From assembly GCA_014155875.1 (NCBI GenBank), contig JACEFZ010004215.1, forward strand, positions 1 through 64,000: a stretch of 64,000 nt of DNA. Direction: 5' to 3'. Origin of the DNA: Cepaea nemoralis (lineage: Eukaryota > Mollusca > Gastropoda > Stylommatophora > Helicidae). The notes under the pieces were generated by a model. The model saw only the letters and a list, made by a program, of their open reading frames with translations, did no database searches and had not been told where the DNA came from. Shown here piece after piece: positions 1 through 10,854 of the stretch (positions within the stretch are counted from its first letter, which is position 1; every line of letters begins with the position of its first letter). The position numbers and the translations under genes are program-made.

Positions 1-51
1 CGCGTATCATGCCCCCGCCGACGCGCAGATCCCCCCCCCCCTCTCGCTCGC

Positions 52-396
52 TTCAACTGGGACATATACATCAACTTGGGACATATACATCAACTGGGAC
101 AGTTGCAACACATCAACTAGAACAGACACTTTAACTAGAACAGACACATCAACTAGAACAGACACATCAACTAGAACAGACACATCAACTAGAACAGACA
201 CATCAACTAGAACAGACACATCAACTAGAACAGACACATTAACTAGAACAGACACATTAACTAGAACAGACACATTAACTAGAACAGACACATTAACTAG
301 AACAGACACATTAACTAGAACACACACATTAACTAGAACAGACACATTAACTAGAACAGACACATTAACTAGAACAGACACATTAACTAGAACAGA
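52..396. repeat. Minisatellite, 18 bp unit
   Basis: About 16 regular copies of an 18 bp unit (consensus AACTAGAACAGACACATY) fill 113-396, preceded by degenerate copies from about 52. A Y at the last unit position divides the array: C-type copies lie left and T-type copies right of about 235. The unit length is a multiple of three, so a Val/Leu/Ser repeat frame stays open on the minus strand; this is a by-product of the array. Confidence 0.93.
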
Positions 397-1245
397 TGAG
401 TAGAAATAAGAAGTATCTGGAGTTGAGCTAACACAGACAGGACAGATGTTTGAGACAATGCCTGAGACTGACAGAGTGAAGATAAAAATGTGCTTTATTT
501 ATACAAGAATATCAACCTATATAGTTACTTACTTTGCAATGAGCTGATGCAAACAATAAAATTTTACAAGATCATGATAACATTGCAGATATTTCACTGC
601 CACATAGAATATGTAACAGATGCGATAAACAACATGTCATGTCTATTATGTTATTTGTCCTTGAAAGAATGTATTGACTGCTGGGAATTTATTTAGAACT
701 AATTTACTGGGACAGACATCAACTAGAACGGACACTTTAACTAGAACAAACACATTAAAGCTAATTATTATTGTACATCATTTCATGATTTAGAGATAAT
801 CATACTGCGAGCATGAAATCTATTTGCAATTCAATGTCAAAGTTCAGACACAATATCTTTTGTAGTATTCATGATGGCATTTTTCCTTGCTTTTATTGTG
901 TATCTTCCATTTGTCTGTGTTGTGTTTGTCTTCATTGAATTTTATATGTCTGTGTCTATCTTGTGACCAGGCTCACAAGGAAATGTGGCAAACAGTTCTG
1001 GCTACCTTTGCCAGTCAACAACATAGAATACTATCTAAAGTTTGCAAACACAAACACACATGTACACACATGCATGTACACACATATATATGAACGCACA
1101 TTTGCAAGCATGCACATGCACACACATCTATTATCCTTCTCTTGACTCATGTTCCAAAACTGCACCCATGCTTGCATACTGAGAGATTTGTTGAGAATGA
1201 AAGTGAATGTTGGAGCATGTTCCACACATAGGCATTGGACTGAAT
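397..1245. other. Intergenic, no gene seen
   Basis: Only short chance ORFs are present. Two and a half stray copies of the 18 bp unit recur at about 712-757, so the array was once longer or has been split. A CA/ATGCACAC-rich stretch lies at about 1048-1125. Confidence 0.7.
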
Positions 1246-1850
1246 GACTGTACAGCCACACCATTCACAGAGTTATCAGGGCATGTGGGAATTGAATAAG
1301 TGTACAGTCACACCATTAACAGAGTTATCAGGGCATGTGGGAATTGAATGACTGTACAGTCACACAACTCACAGAGTTATCAGGGCACGTGGGCATTGAA
1401 TGACTGTACAGTCACACCACTCACAGAGTTATCAGGGCATCTGGGCATTGAATGACTGTACAGTCACACCACTCACAGAGTTATCAGGGCATCTGGGCAT
1501 TGACAGACTGTACAGTCACACCACTCACATAGTTATCAGGGCACATGGGCATTGAATGACTGTACAGTCACACAACTCACAGAGTTATCAGGGCACATGG
1601 GCATTGAATGACTGTACAGTCACACAACTCACAGAGTTATCAGGGTATCTGGGCATTGAATGACTGTACAGTCACACCACTCACAGAGTTATCAGGGCAC
1701 ATGGGCATTGAATGACTGTACAGTCACACAACTCACAGAGTTATCAGGGCATCTGGGCATTGAATGACTGTACAGTCACACCACTCACAGAGTTATCAGG
1801 GCATCTGGGCATTGACAGACTGTACAGTCACAACGCTCACAATTACCAGG
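1246..1850. repeat. Minisatellite, 52 bp unit
   Basis: About 11.5 copies of a 52 bp unit containing GACTGTACAGTCACACCA and GAGTTATCAGGGCA. Each unit carries the short palindrome CTGTACAG. Copies differ at a few fixed sites (catgtggg, catctggg, cacatggg), giving a shuffled variant pattern that suggests repeated local duplication. Confidence 0.92.
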
Positions 1851-2012
1851 GTATGTTGGTGTCCTGGGAAATGAGAGAGCAAATATATTGACTTGTTCTG
1901 ATAGAGGTTCAACCAACTGTCGAGATTTCGACCAAAATGAGGACTTGTCAACTGAATGAACAAATATAAATATTTAAACTAAATTAACACATATCAAATG
2001 GTCAACCGAAGC

Positions 2013-3646
2013 AGCTTTAACTGAAGATGAGGATGTCCAGCAGAGAGTGGCACACCATGTGCACAAGTAGACTCATGAATCTGAAGATGAGGATGTCTAG
2101 CAGAGAGTGGCACACCATGTGCACTAGTAGACTCATGAATCTGTAGATGAGGATGTCTAGCAGAGAGTGGCACACCATGTGCACTAGTAGACTCATGAAT
2201 CTGAAGATGAGGATGTCTAGCAGAGAGTGGCACACCATGTGCACTAGTAGACTCGTGACTGTGAAGATAAGGGTGTCCAGAAGAGAATGGCACACCATGT
2301 GCACTAGTAGACTCATGAATCTGAAGATGAGGATGTCTAGCAGAGAGTGGCACACCATGTGCACTAGTAGACTCGTGACTGTGAAGATAAGGGTGTCCAG
2401 AAGAGAATGGCACACCATGTGCACTAGTAGACTCATGAATCTGAAGATGAGGATGTCTAGCAGAGAGTGGCACACCATGTGCACTAGTAGACTCATGGAT
2501 GTGAAGATGAGGATGTCCAGCAGAGAGTGGCACACCATGTGCACTAGTAGACTCATGGATGTGAAGATAAGGGTGTCCAGAAGAGAGTGGCACACCATGT
2601 GCACTAGTAGACTCGTGACTGTGAAGATAAGGGTGTCCAGAAGAGAATGGCACACCATGTGCACTAGTAGACTCGTGACTGTGAAGATGAGGGTGTTCAG
2701 CAGAGAGTGGCCCACCTTGTGCACTAGTAGACTCGTGACTGTGAAGATGAGGATGTCTAGCAGAGAGTGGCACACCATGTGCACTAGTAGACTCATGGAT
2801 GTGAAGATGATGTCCAGCAGAGAGTGGCACACCATGTGCACTAGTAGACTCATGGATGTGAAGATAAGGGTGTCCAGAAGAGAATGGCACACCATGTGCA
2901 CTAGTAGACTCGTGACTGTGAAGATAAGGGTGTCCAGAAGAGAATGGCACACCATGTGCACTAGTAGACTCGTGACTGTGAAGATGAGGGTGTTCAGCAG
3001 AGACTGGCCCACCTTGTGCACTAGTAGACTCGTGACTGTGAAGATGAGGGTGTTCAGCAGAGAATGGCACACCATGTGCACTAGTAGACTCATGAATCTG
3101 AAGATGAGGATGTCTAGCAGAGAGTGGCACACCATGTGCACTAGTAGACTCATGAATCTGAAGATGAGGATGTCTAGCAGAGAGTGGCACACCATGTGCA
3201 CTAGTAGACTCATGAATCTGAAGATGAGGATGTCTAGCAGAGAGTGGCACACCATGTGCACTAGTAGACTCATGAATGTGAAGATGAGGATGTCTAGCAG
3301 AGAGTGGCACACCATGTGCACTAGTAGACTCGTGACTGTGAAGATAAGGATGTTCAGCAGAGAGTGGCACACCATGTGTACTAGTAGACTCGTGACTGTG
3401 AAGATAAGGATGTTCAGCAGAGAGTGGCACACCATGTGCAGTAGTAGACTCGTGAATGTGAAGATGAGGATGTCTAGCAGAGAGTGGCACACCATGTGCA
3501 CTAGTAGACTCGTGACTGTGAAGATAAGGATGTCTAGCAGAGAGTGGCACACCATGTGCACTAGTAGACTCATGAATCTGAAGATGAGGGTGTTCAGCAG
3601 AGAGTGGCCCACCGTGTGCACTAGTAGACTCATGAATCAGCTTTAA
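2013..3646. repeat. Minisatellite, 60 bp unit, with higher-order block
   Basis: About 27 copies of a 60 bp unit (core CACACCATGTGCACTAGTAG) in near-perfect register. One unit (2761-2814) is 54 bp because of a 6 bp deletion. Variants alternate between catgaatctg, catggatgtg and cgtgactgtg types. A five-unit block, 2461-2760, is repeated as 2761-3054 with the same order of variants, including the rare cccaccttgtgc form, so a higher-order duplication has occurred. Because 60 is divisible by three and the unit lacks stops in several frames, ORFs of about 500 codons appear on both strands. No protein family is recognised. Confidence 0.93.
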
Positions 3647-3719
3647 ACTGGTACAGGTAGTGACTTACACAAATGGATTTATTATGAAGGAGACGGGGGC
3701 ATACATACACAACTCTTGA

Positions 3720-3860
3720 ATGTAATCATGATAATCTGCACCGAACACACACATGCACATACACATGCACACAAAGACACACACACACACTCACACCCAC
3801 ACATGCACACACACATATTTGCACACACACATATTTGCACACACACATGTATGATCATGA
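3720..3860. repeat. CA-rich simple sequence
   Basis: Imperfect (CA)n broken by atgcacac and atttgcac segments. The rest of 3647-4020 shows nothing recognisable. Confidence 0.8.
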
Positions 3861-4021
3861 TCATTACGCCGATCATCAGTATCATCTTATAATTAAGATA
3901 TAACTGGGAGGAAAGAAAAGCAGAAATTGCCAAACAGGAAGTAATACAATTGTTCAAATACATCACTGCATCCGCAACATAACATGGAAGCAAATGTTAC
4001 TAATCCCACACATGGGGAGAA

Positions 4022-4925
4022 AACACACTTTACTGGTTTAAAAATGAGGAGAGAATGTACATTAGTTAGTTAGTTAGTTAGTTAGTCTTTCCTCTTGAGC
4101 CTAAGGCGGCGCATAGGGCAGAAGTCCTGACTCTCCATGCTTGGCGGTTCGCTGCTACCTGTTGTAGATCTTGGATATTTACTTGGCCATTGAATGAGCC
4201 TTCTCTAATGATGGTTCTACTCAGGGTCTCTCTTGGTCTTCCCCATTTTCTTTTCCCTACCGGTGACCATATGAGGGCTTGGTAGGGGAGTCTTGTCTTG
4301 TCCATTCTGAGTATATGGCTGATGTAGTTCCAACGGCGTCTTCTTATGAAATTGGATACTGTATCTTGCTTAGTCTCTTGTCTTATTTGCGCATTGGTTC
4401 TGAAAGTCTGTCCAGTGGATGTTTAGAAGTCTTCTAAGACATTTGTTCTCAAAATTATCTAATTTTTTTATCTAAAGCTACCGTTGATTTCCAACTTTCA
4501 CATTCATAATGTACATTACCAATAAACAAATGCAGCCAGAATACATTTTATTCATGCAACAAACAAGAACAGAATGCACTTTATTAGGCTAGCAAATAAG
4601 GAGAGAGTGTGAGTTAGTAGTCTAAAAAATGGGGAGAGAATGTAATTCAGTAGTCTAACAAACGAGGAGATAATGTACTTTAGTTGTCTAAATTTGAGGA
4701 GATAATGTAGTTTACTAGTCTAATAAATGAGGAGAGAATGTAATTTACTCGTCTAACAAATAGGGAGAGAATGTAATTTACTAGTGTAACAAATGAGGAG
4801 AGTGTAATTTTCCAGTCTAACAAATGAGGAGAGAATGTAATTTACTGGTCTACAAGTGAGAAGATAATGTAATTTACTACTGTATCAAATGAGGAGAGAA
4901 TGTAATTTTCCAGTCTAACAACTAA
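4022..4925. repeat. Degenerate ~32 bp minisatellite, split by a LINE insertion
   Basis: Units around AAATGAGGAGAGAATGTAAT plus TTACTAGTCTAAC, 30-34 bp long and variable, run from about 4560 to 4925. One or two matching units lie left of the inserted LINE (about 4022-4063), so the array predates that insertion. Confidence 0.8.
4054..4518 (-). mobile_element. 5'-truncated LINE insertion with 11 bp TSD
   Basis: The direct repeat aatgtacatta occurs at 4054-4064 and 4508-4518. Between the copies lies the 3' end of a non-LTR retrotransposon in minus orientation. Its 3' tail is an (AACT)n run (4065-4084 on the plus strand reads TTAG repeats). The reading frame at 4078-4305 ends in the GRPR-containing basic block followed by a W/R-rich C-terminus, which is usual at the end of RTE-like and related LINE reverse transcriptases; upstream codons continue with a frameshift near 4305. 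The insert is about 443 bp, so it was 5'-truncated when it integrated. Only the C-terminal ~120 residues of ORF2 survive, and no polymerase motif is present. Clade assignment is tentative. Confidence 0.85.
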
Positions 4926-5101
4926 TCTGTCTGTGTGTAATAAACCCGCTATCTCACCATCAGAAGAAATAGTTTAGGCACACGACACCTCTCAGCCATG
5001 CTGACCTCTATTATTACCAGTATTGAACTAGTCTCACTATATTCATATCCTAGATCAGGACAAATGCTTATCTGAGTAAACACATGTGTTCTCTTTACCA
5101 G

Positions 5102-5269
5102 CTGCACACTCAGCAGAATCACATAGAGACAGTTCTCAAGGCCAAACAGCTTCCATATCAGTTTATAGACATAGCTCAGGATGCCAGCAAAAAAGATGAA
5201 ATGCGAGAAAGATGTGGCAATGAAACAGCTGTAGCACCTCAGATTTTCAATGAAGACAGTTACTGTGGT
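5102..5269 (+). CDS. Internal exon of an SH3BGR/SH3BGRL-family protein
   Basis: This is the only probable host coding exon. It is 168 bp (56 codons, phase 0 at both ends), flanked by a pyrimidine-rich acceptor ending ctctttaccag and a perfect GTAAGT donor at 5270. The translation matches the middle of the SH3-domain-binding glutamic-acid-rich (SH3BGR/SH3BGRL) thioredoxin-like fold: a helix with QQNHIETVLKAK, then PYQFIDIAQD, then APQIFNEDSYCG, equivalent to the family's PPQIFNE-x-x-Y-x-G segment. The exon end just after this Gly agrees with the known exon boundary of vertebrate SH3BGRL, as recalled. The family consists of small glutaredoxin-like proteins without the catalytic CxxC pair. I did not find the first exon (beta-1 strand) or the downstream exon (DYxxFxxA-like), so the gene presumably extends outside the window or across long repeat-filled introns. 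A lone duplicated exon is the alternative. Confidence 0.78.
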
Positions 5270-5424
5270 GTAAGTGGCTACTTATTTTGTCAGTAGATCA
5301 CAGCATGCATTAGCTTATATTACACACTCTCAAAATTCTCAGTCTCTAAGGACATATACAAGAAAAAAAAAGGGATTATTCTTGCAGATAAGCATTTTAC
5401 TGTTAGATTGTATATTAGGCATAA

Positions 5425-5610
5425 GTTGAGTTGAGTTGAGTTAAAATTGAATTAGGAACCGATATCACATCACCCAGGACATTCCCATACGTGTTCCACC
5501 CTCATCTGCAACAGCCAGAAAAGAGTCCTGATTATGTGTTCGTCTGGCCTTTCCTCAGAGTCCTAAGTTGGCCAGATCCTCTGGTAACTCCCTGTCAGAA
5601 TTTCTAAGTA
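5425..5610 (-). mobile_element. LINE/SINE 3' end with (CTCAA)n tail
   Basis: On the plus strand a TTGAG pentamer run (about 5425-5447) is followed by AGGAACCGATATCACATC. The same tail-proximal motif recurs at 40081-40110 behind a TTGA run. Read on the minus strand, this is a retroposon 3' terminus ending in a short tandem tail. No coding sequence was found upstream of it. Confidence 0.55.
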
Positions 5611-6179
5611 GAATATTTTGTGTTAACTTCAAATATGTTATCTAATTGAGTTATCACTCACACTGGCATTGTAGTGGGTACAGGTTCTACTCCCCGACGC
5701 TCCCAATTCAAGCAAGCAGACTCGGGACAAATGTCTTTTAGGTTGAATGACCACAAAGTCTCTGGATACACCAGCACCCAAATGGAAATATCTCGTAAAA
5801 AGGTAAAGGTAGCTTGTCTTGGTATCCCTCAAGGAGTGGGAAGGAGGAGGTTAGGCGCCAAGTTTTATGTCTCTTAATTGACTACTAGGCAGGGCATATA
5901 TTACCACCCTGACAATCTCCCCTCTCAGTTAATATAACGAGTCCCTCCATTAAGTACTGTAAATAACATGTACACATACAGAATTACGTACACTTGGAAA
6001 ATATTGAGATAGAACTATGAGCCCTGGAAGGTAACCCGGCCAACAAATGCCTGAAGAAGTCAGATGTGTCAGCCAAAAGGTGGAAATGGCGCAGCTCTAT
6101 AAACATATATGTGCACATTTGCCTATATAAACAGGCACAACACAGTTAAATCTAAAACAACATTCCGGATGAATGCAAA
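5611..6179. other. Unassigned, probably repeat-derived
   Basis: No convincing ORF. The 5640-5880 stretch reads like a retroposon body on the minus strand but shows no clear A or B box. A short gaagaggaagaa run near 6180 may be the simple tail of the minus-strand LINE that follows. Confidence 0.4.
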
Positions 6180-6912
6180 AGAAGAGGAAGAACTATGAGT
6201 TAAAGAAATTACCACTATGTTTATTTTCTATCAAGATAAATCATTCAGGACATGATCTTTTGCAGTATGTTGATAGTGAACTGGTGATTTTGAGACATGA
6301 GACAATCACATATACTAGGCATCATCAAGTGCCGTGCCGACTGGCGTAGGCGTTCATGACTCTCCACAGATCTCGGTCTTTGATTTTCTGGATCAACTTT
6401 GCCGTTGATATTCCTCCATGCCACATCGTTGATATTCTCATCACATGGCCAAAAAAAGCCTGTTTGTCTCTTTCTTATTGTTGTATATAATGTTCTAGTT
6501 TCATTAGCCTCTTTAAGGCATTCGATGTTAGTTACTTTGGCAGTCCCAGGAATTCGCAACATTCATCTAAGGAACCACATCTCTGTTGCTTCCAATCACT
6601 TCCTAATTTGTTCATTTATATTCCAAGATTCACAGCCATACAGAAAAGCAGGTTCTATATAGCTCTTCAGCACTTTCTTTCTTACATTCAATGATAGCGA
6701 CTTATTGCATAAGATATTCTTCATTTTCTGAAATGCAGCCTTTGCTTGCCATATTCTGCTGTTGATCTCTGTTGTGCATATTCCATATGATGTTATAAAT
6801 GTCACTAGATATTTAAAACTATCCACTTGGTGAGGAAACTTTCCTTCTATCTCTATTTCACATTTGGGTGTCACCTGTTTCTTTGATATCACCATTGTTA
6901 CTGTTTTCTTGA
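6180..6912 (-). pseudogene. LINE ORF2 C-terminal part (interrupted by element B)
   Basis: Two overlapping minus-strand frames (6596-6912 and 6245-6562) encode the end of a LINE reverse transcriptase: an MVISKKQ block, then the SFKYLVTFIT segment, SYIEPAFLYGCESW, and a C-terminal TLYTTIRKRQ stretch, as in RT thumb and C-terminal regions. A frameshift near 6590 separates the frames. The sequence stops abruptly at 6912, where element B begins. Its N-terminal continuation, with the catalytic YADD block, resumes at 30102 on the far side of element B. The two pieces meet at the codons immediately before KKTVTMVIS, with the 4 bp ttga shared as target duplication. The copy is dead. Confidence 0.85.
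6909..6912. repeat. Target site duplication of element B (left)
   Basis: ttga, matched by 30102-30105. Confidence 0.8.
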
Positions 6913-7514
6913 TGTAACAGGAAAAATGAATATCAAGGATAGGAGGACATAAGTTTCCTATTCTTGGGTGCTCAAAGACAAAGAAGCGCAACACTGACTT
7001 TTAGTAGGCCAGAGAAGAAAAGATAATAAGAAGAAAGAGAAAAAGAGCACCTTATATATTCCCTCCAGTTAACAAAAGAAAGGGATAGAAAATTAGACAG
7101 AAGATTTCCAGGAGTTCTTTGAGCGGAGGGTATACTGTTGTATACCCCAGACAAAAGATCACACTGTTAGACTGTAACAACATCAATGAATGGGACCGAC
7201 CATAACCAACGTTACTGGGACAACAAAGATTAAACATAATACAACAGCAAAGACTAGATAGACAAGGTAAAACAATACGCATCAGTCTTTATTTTGTCCA
7301 ATACTGTAGCACATATTGATAACTATGCGGATGACAAAGTGTGGTTACTTATGGACAAGACAATCAACACTCTACATCACTGACATTCATATAGGCAGTC
7401 TGCCGCATATAGCCAGACCTCTGCCTGTGGTGGCCGAGCCTACAGAGTACTCCTAAGACTCTGCTACGATACCTATACAGCCGGCTGACCAGGACTGGAT
7501 AACAGAGAGACCAT
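6913..7514 (-). repeat. Element B left LTR, outer part
   Basis: First 602 bp of the left LTR (plus-strand order), nearly identical to 28672-29273. It resumes at 25847 after element A. On the minus strand this is the 3' portion of the 3' LTR. Confidence 0.9.
7510..7514. repeat. Target site duplication of element A (left)
   Basis: accat, repeated at 25842-25846. The empty site is visible in the other element B LTRs (near 29270 and 37755), which read through with one copy of accat. Confidence 0.93.
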
Positions 7515-10064
7515 TGTGACGGGACAGCCCCGGCAGCATCCGAATGACACAAGTTTGAAAGGAATTAAAGAGCCCACAAGAATTATTCTATCATTCTCTA
7601 AGTAAAAGAATAATTGTCCACCAGAAAATAATCTAGTCCCCAACCAAGGAATAAGGAAAAACTAACAGAGATTGAAAACAAGAGAAAATTACATTTTGAC
7701 CACGCACGCCCCATCATTTCTGTAATGCTAGGTCTGAGAAAGCTTTGATGTCCAGATCAAACGTAAAACCCAGACATCACGGCACCAGTCGGCGGGCGCT
7801 ATCAAAGGTTGACAACTCATTGTTTTCAGTACCAGGGGAGAGAAAGACCGAAAAGTGTGAAATCTGGGCTGGAGATGAATTGATACATGGACATGCTACT
7901 CAGGGGAAAACCCGTGTGATCCAAAGACGGCAATATAATGCAGGCCTAACACCTTATCTAAAAGTCCAGACTTTGTGGAGCCAGGACAACGTCTGTAATT
8001 GCCACCACAAGGGAGAAATTAGAACCAGATGCCTAACACCTCACTGCAATACAGCGGCAAAGTAGGAACACATGGCTGACACCTTTTTTCCAGCAACCCA
8101 GGAAGGCGGGTGTTAACAGCAGATTGGAATGTAATGACGCAACTACATTGCCGCCAAAGCATGTTTCATTGTTTCAGGCGTGGGGGGGGGGGCATCGGTC
8201 AATTTGATTGACACATGAAACTACCGTCCACAGGAAGGAGGAGGGGTGAGACAAGTTTGGGACTTAATCCATCCCGACATCGTACATGGAAAAATAGGCG
8301 GAGTTAATTAATATGGGACATATTAATTAGCCAACGTGAAAACTAGCCAGGGCTGAAGAGAATAAAACTACATGCATGGCCAGCAAGACTTCAGACGCAA
8401 ATTTACAATAGCATTCTTAGGATACCTACTGGAGAAATATTAACATTTCGTTCTGTTGGACTTCTGTACGAAGTCGTATGACAGGATTTCCTAGCTATAA
8501 CCCAGGTAATACCATTACTCTGATTAGTTTGTCTGCTAGTCTGAAGGCTTGTGTAGTTTCTTGTTTCTGCATATTCTCCCAAACTTTACACTCGTGGATT
8601 TTCTTTGTACTTAATGTTCCAGTTCTAGCTTTACGATTTCACTGAGAACTATTTTCTTTCATTCACCACTTGGTTGTCTGATTTGTTGTATGTGATAATT
8701 TGGAGAAATCCATTATCCAAGCTACATGAGCGTGTGGCTTATTCATGTACAGGAGATACATTTAGATTCATCCTGTATGATGTTAAACATTGGGGAGACT
8801 GACTACTTAGGAGAAATTCCTGAGAGCTACCAGTCTCTTGATAGCGTCCAATTAACATTGATTATTTGGACCAACACTTTGAGTGCCTACCAAGATTGTG
8901 GTGAAACCACTTGGTTTGAGGAATGGCACCAGTTCACCTTGTCTGCATGATGTCTGCATGAGGACAGACATGACTTAGGACATTCAATATCCCAGACAGA
9001 TTCAGGGAAGGCATTTAATGTTCGACAGGTACTGTGCGACCAGTCCTTCCGACAAGACAGGAATGAATGAATCAGAAAGGGAGAGAGTAAGTGAGGTGAA
9101 CTTATATGGGAAACACTCCATTACATAAATGTATGTGAATATGTATGTTTTGAGCTATAGATGTTCTAAATAGGTTTTATGAATATATACATATATATTT
9201 ATTTATTTAGAACTGATATATGTTTATGTAACATGCCATCATCTATCATCATACCATCATATATTATGACTTGAATGTATGTTTATATGAATGTATAGAC
9301 ATATGTGTTTGAGATGTGTAGACGTAGATACTACCCATCTCCGTTCGTTTCATTCCAGATCTCTTAGGAGCAAAGGACAGTCAACAACCCATATCAGGAA
9401 GTGGCTTAGCCTTGTGAAGGGACCAATTTGGACTCCTTCAATCTGACAGTGAACTGCGTCTCACTGGGGGAAGCATGACCTATGTGCTTCTGAGCTTTTC
9501 AGCCAGATGAGTTACGTATTATACCATAATATAATCATCATCATCATATGATCATCAAGATAGCAATAATAAACACAGTTGTTGTATTTTAAAACTCAAT
9601 TTGTCCGTATAATTCTAAATGTTTATAAATGTTTGTGTAGCGTAATCAAGTACACACATTATTGTATCATTTAGTGGGGGTTCACACATATTATCCAGAA
9701 GTGGGTATCTATGTCCGGGAGGTATCTTGCCTATGCAGTCATAAGTAACCAGATTACGTTGCATGTCTTAACTCCTCCTTTCTCACTTCTGGTGATACCA
9801 AGTACAGCCAAAACTATATAGATATATTCTATCTTCAACGAGCCACTTCTTGGCTGTTTTCTTGAGTATCAGGGACAGTGTCTTAAATCAGCATAACAGA
9901 CATTTGTTCCACGTTTTCTCTCTGGGATCTAGGCAGTGGTAATTAGTCCCTTCTGACAGAGTTAGGGGATCTCAAACTGCATCCAGAACTAAACACCAGT
10001 AGAAGAAAATGATGTTGGCTGAGTGGTTGCCCAACCGGGAGCTACCTCAAGCCAGTTGGTGACA
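7515..10064 (+). repeat. Element A LTR 1 (2550 bp)
   Basis: Starts TGTGACGG and ends GGTGACA. It contains a conserved 74-codon ORF (8726-8950). It shares private indels with LTR 2 (for example the gaagagaataaaactaca segment near 8358) and not with LTRs 3 and 4. Confidence 0.92.
8726..8950 (+). CDS. Conserved 74-codon ORF inside the element A LTR
   Basis: The frame starting MSVWLIHVQE and ending WHQFTLSA is open in all four LTRs (8726-8950, 13989-14213, 19250-19474, 24510-24734). Three copies are identical in protein and the 13989 copy differs at three residues. No indel falls within these 225 bp in any copy, although indels are frequent elsewhere in the LTR. No domain is recognised. It could be chance or a small accessory protein; it could equally be a stretch conserved for regulatory reasons. 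Confidence 0.3.
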   Translation: MSVWLIHVQEIHLDSSCMMLNIGETDYLGEIPESYQSLDSVQLTLIIWTNTLSAYQDCGETTWFEEWHQFTLSA

Positions 10065-10200
10065 TATTGGTCTGCTCGTCCGCTATAGAATCCGGGAGTA
10101 CACCCTAGAAAATTTTGGTTCGCTTCCGACTTATTGGTCTGCTCGCCCGCTATAGAATCCGGGAGTAAACCCTAGAACACTTTGGTTCGCTCGCAAGGAA
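10065..10200 (+). repeat. 67 bp tandem duplication at the start of the element A internal region
   Basis: Directly after the LTR, a ~67 bp segment beginning TATTGGTCTGCTCG and containing GCTATAGAATCCGGGAGTA is present twice in tandem. The same doubling occurs after LTR 2 (15323 onward) and LTR 3 (20579 onward), so it is ancestral. The TGGTCTGCTCG(T/C)CCGC at its start sits where a primer binding site is expected, three bases from the LTR, but I cannot match it to a specific tRNA. Confidence 0.75.
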
Positions 10201-10854
10201 CAAACCAATTTCAAATCTGTTAGTCTGGTATTATTCTGGTTTTGCCCATGGATAGAACCTAGGTCATTCTCACTTACATTCTTAGCAGCATTAGTTAGTT
10301 ATAATTTATTTCTAATGTAATAGCTTGCTTTATTGTAGGCAAGATTTTGACACATTAGGACTTCTCATCCATGATAGAATCAGAGAATAAATTCTAGACT
10401 ATTGATTTTCATAAACCATTCTTTCATTCTTCACCCATTACATTTGCTAAGTATTAACTTAGGAATTTGTTTCTAGGGAAGTCTGTAGAATTTAAATAAC
10501 TTGTTAAAAAGTTAATAACGGATAATATCATATGAGTTAATTTACATCATTCACCACTGTAGAATTAATAATCACATTAATTAGTGATATTAATTAGTTT
10601 ATTGATGATTTACTTGATGATTTTTTGATTACATGCTTTATCATTTGATTTAATCATGAATAATTTGATAATGCATAATTACTTCAGTGTATGACAGGAC
10701 TGCTTTGCATCAACTTTCTCACTCAAATTCACTACTATCATTCTCATAGCAGTGTCTGTTCCTCTTGTCACTATCCTGCTCTAGTATAAATCTAACTAGC
10801 TCTCTGTAGGGTAATAATATAATTACTTACCTGAGTTTAAGCTGAGAAGAGATC

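Noticed and set aside
1994..3633. Long ORFs (about 500-540 codons) on both strands
   Set aside because: They coincide with the 60 bp satellite and exist in several frames at once because the unit is a multiple of three; no start context, splice sites or domain.
52..3646. CRISPR-like arrays
   Set aside because: Repeats are contiguous or lack unique spacers of constant length, and the genome is eukaryotic; these are minisatellites.
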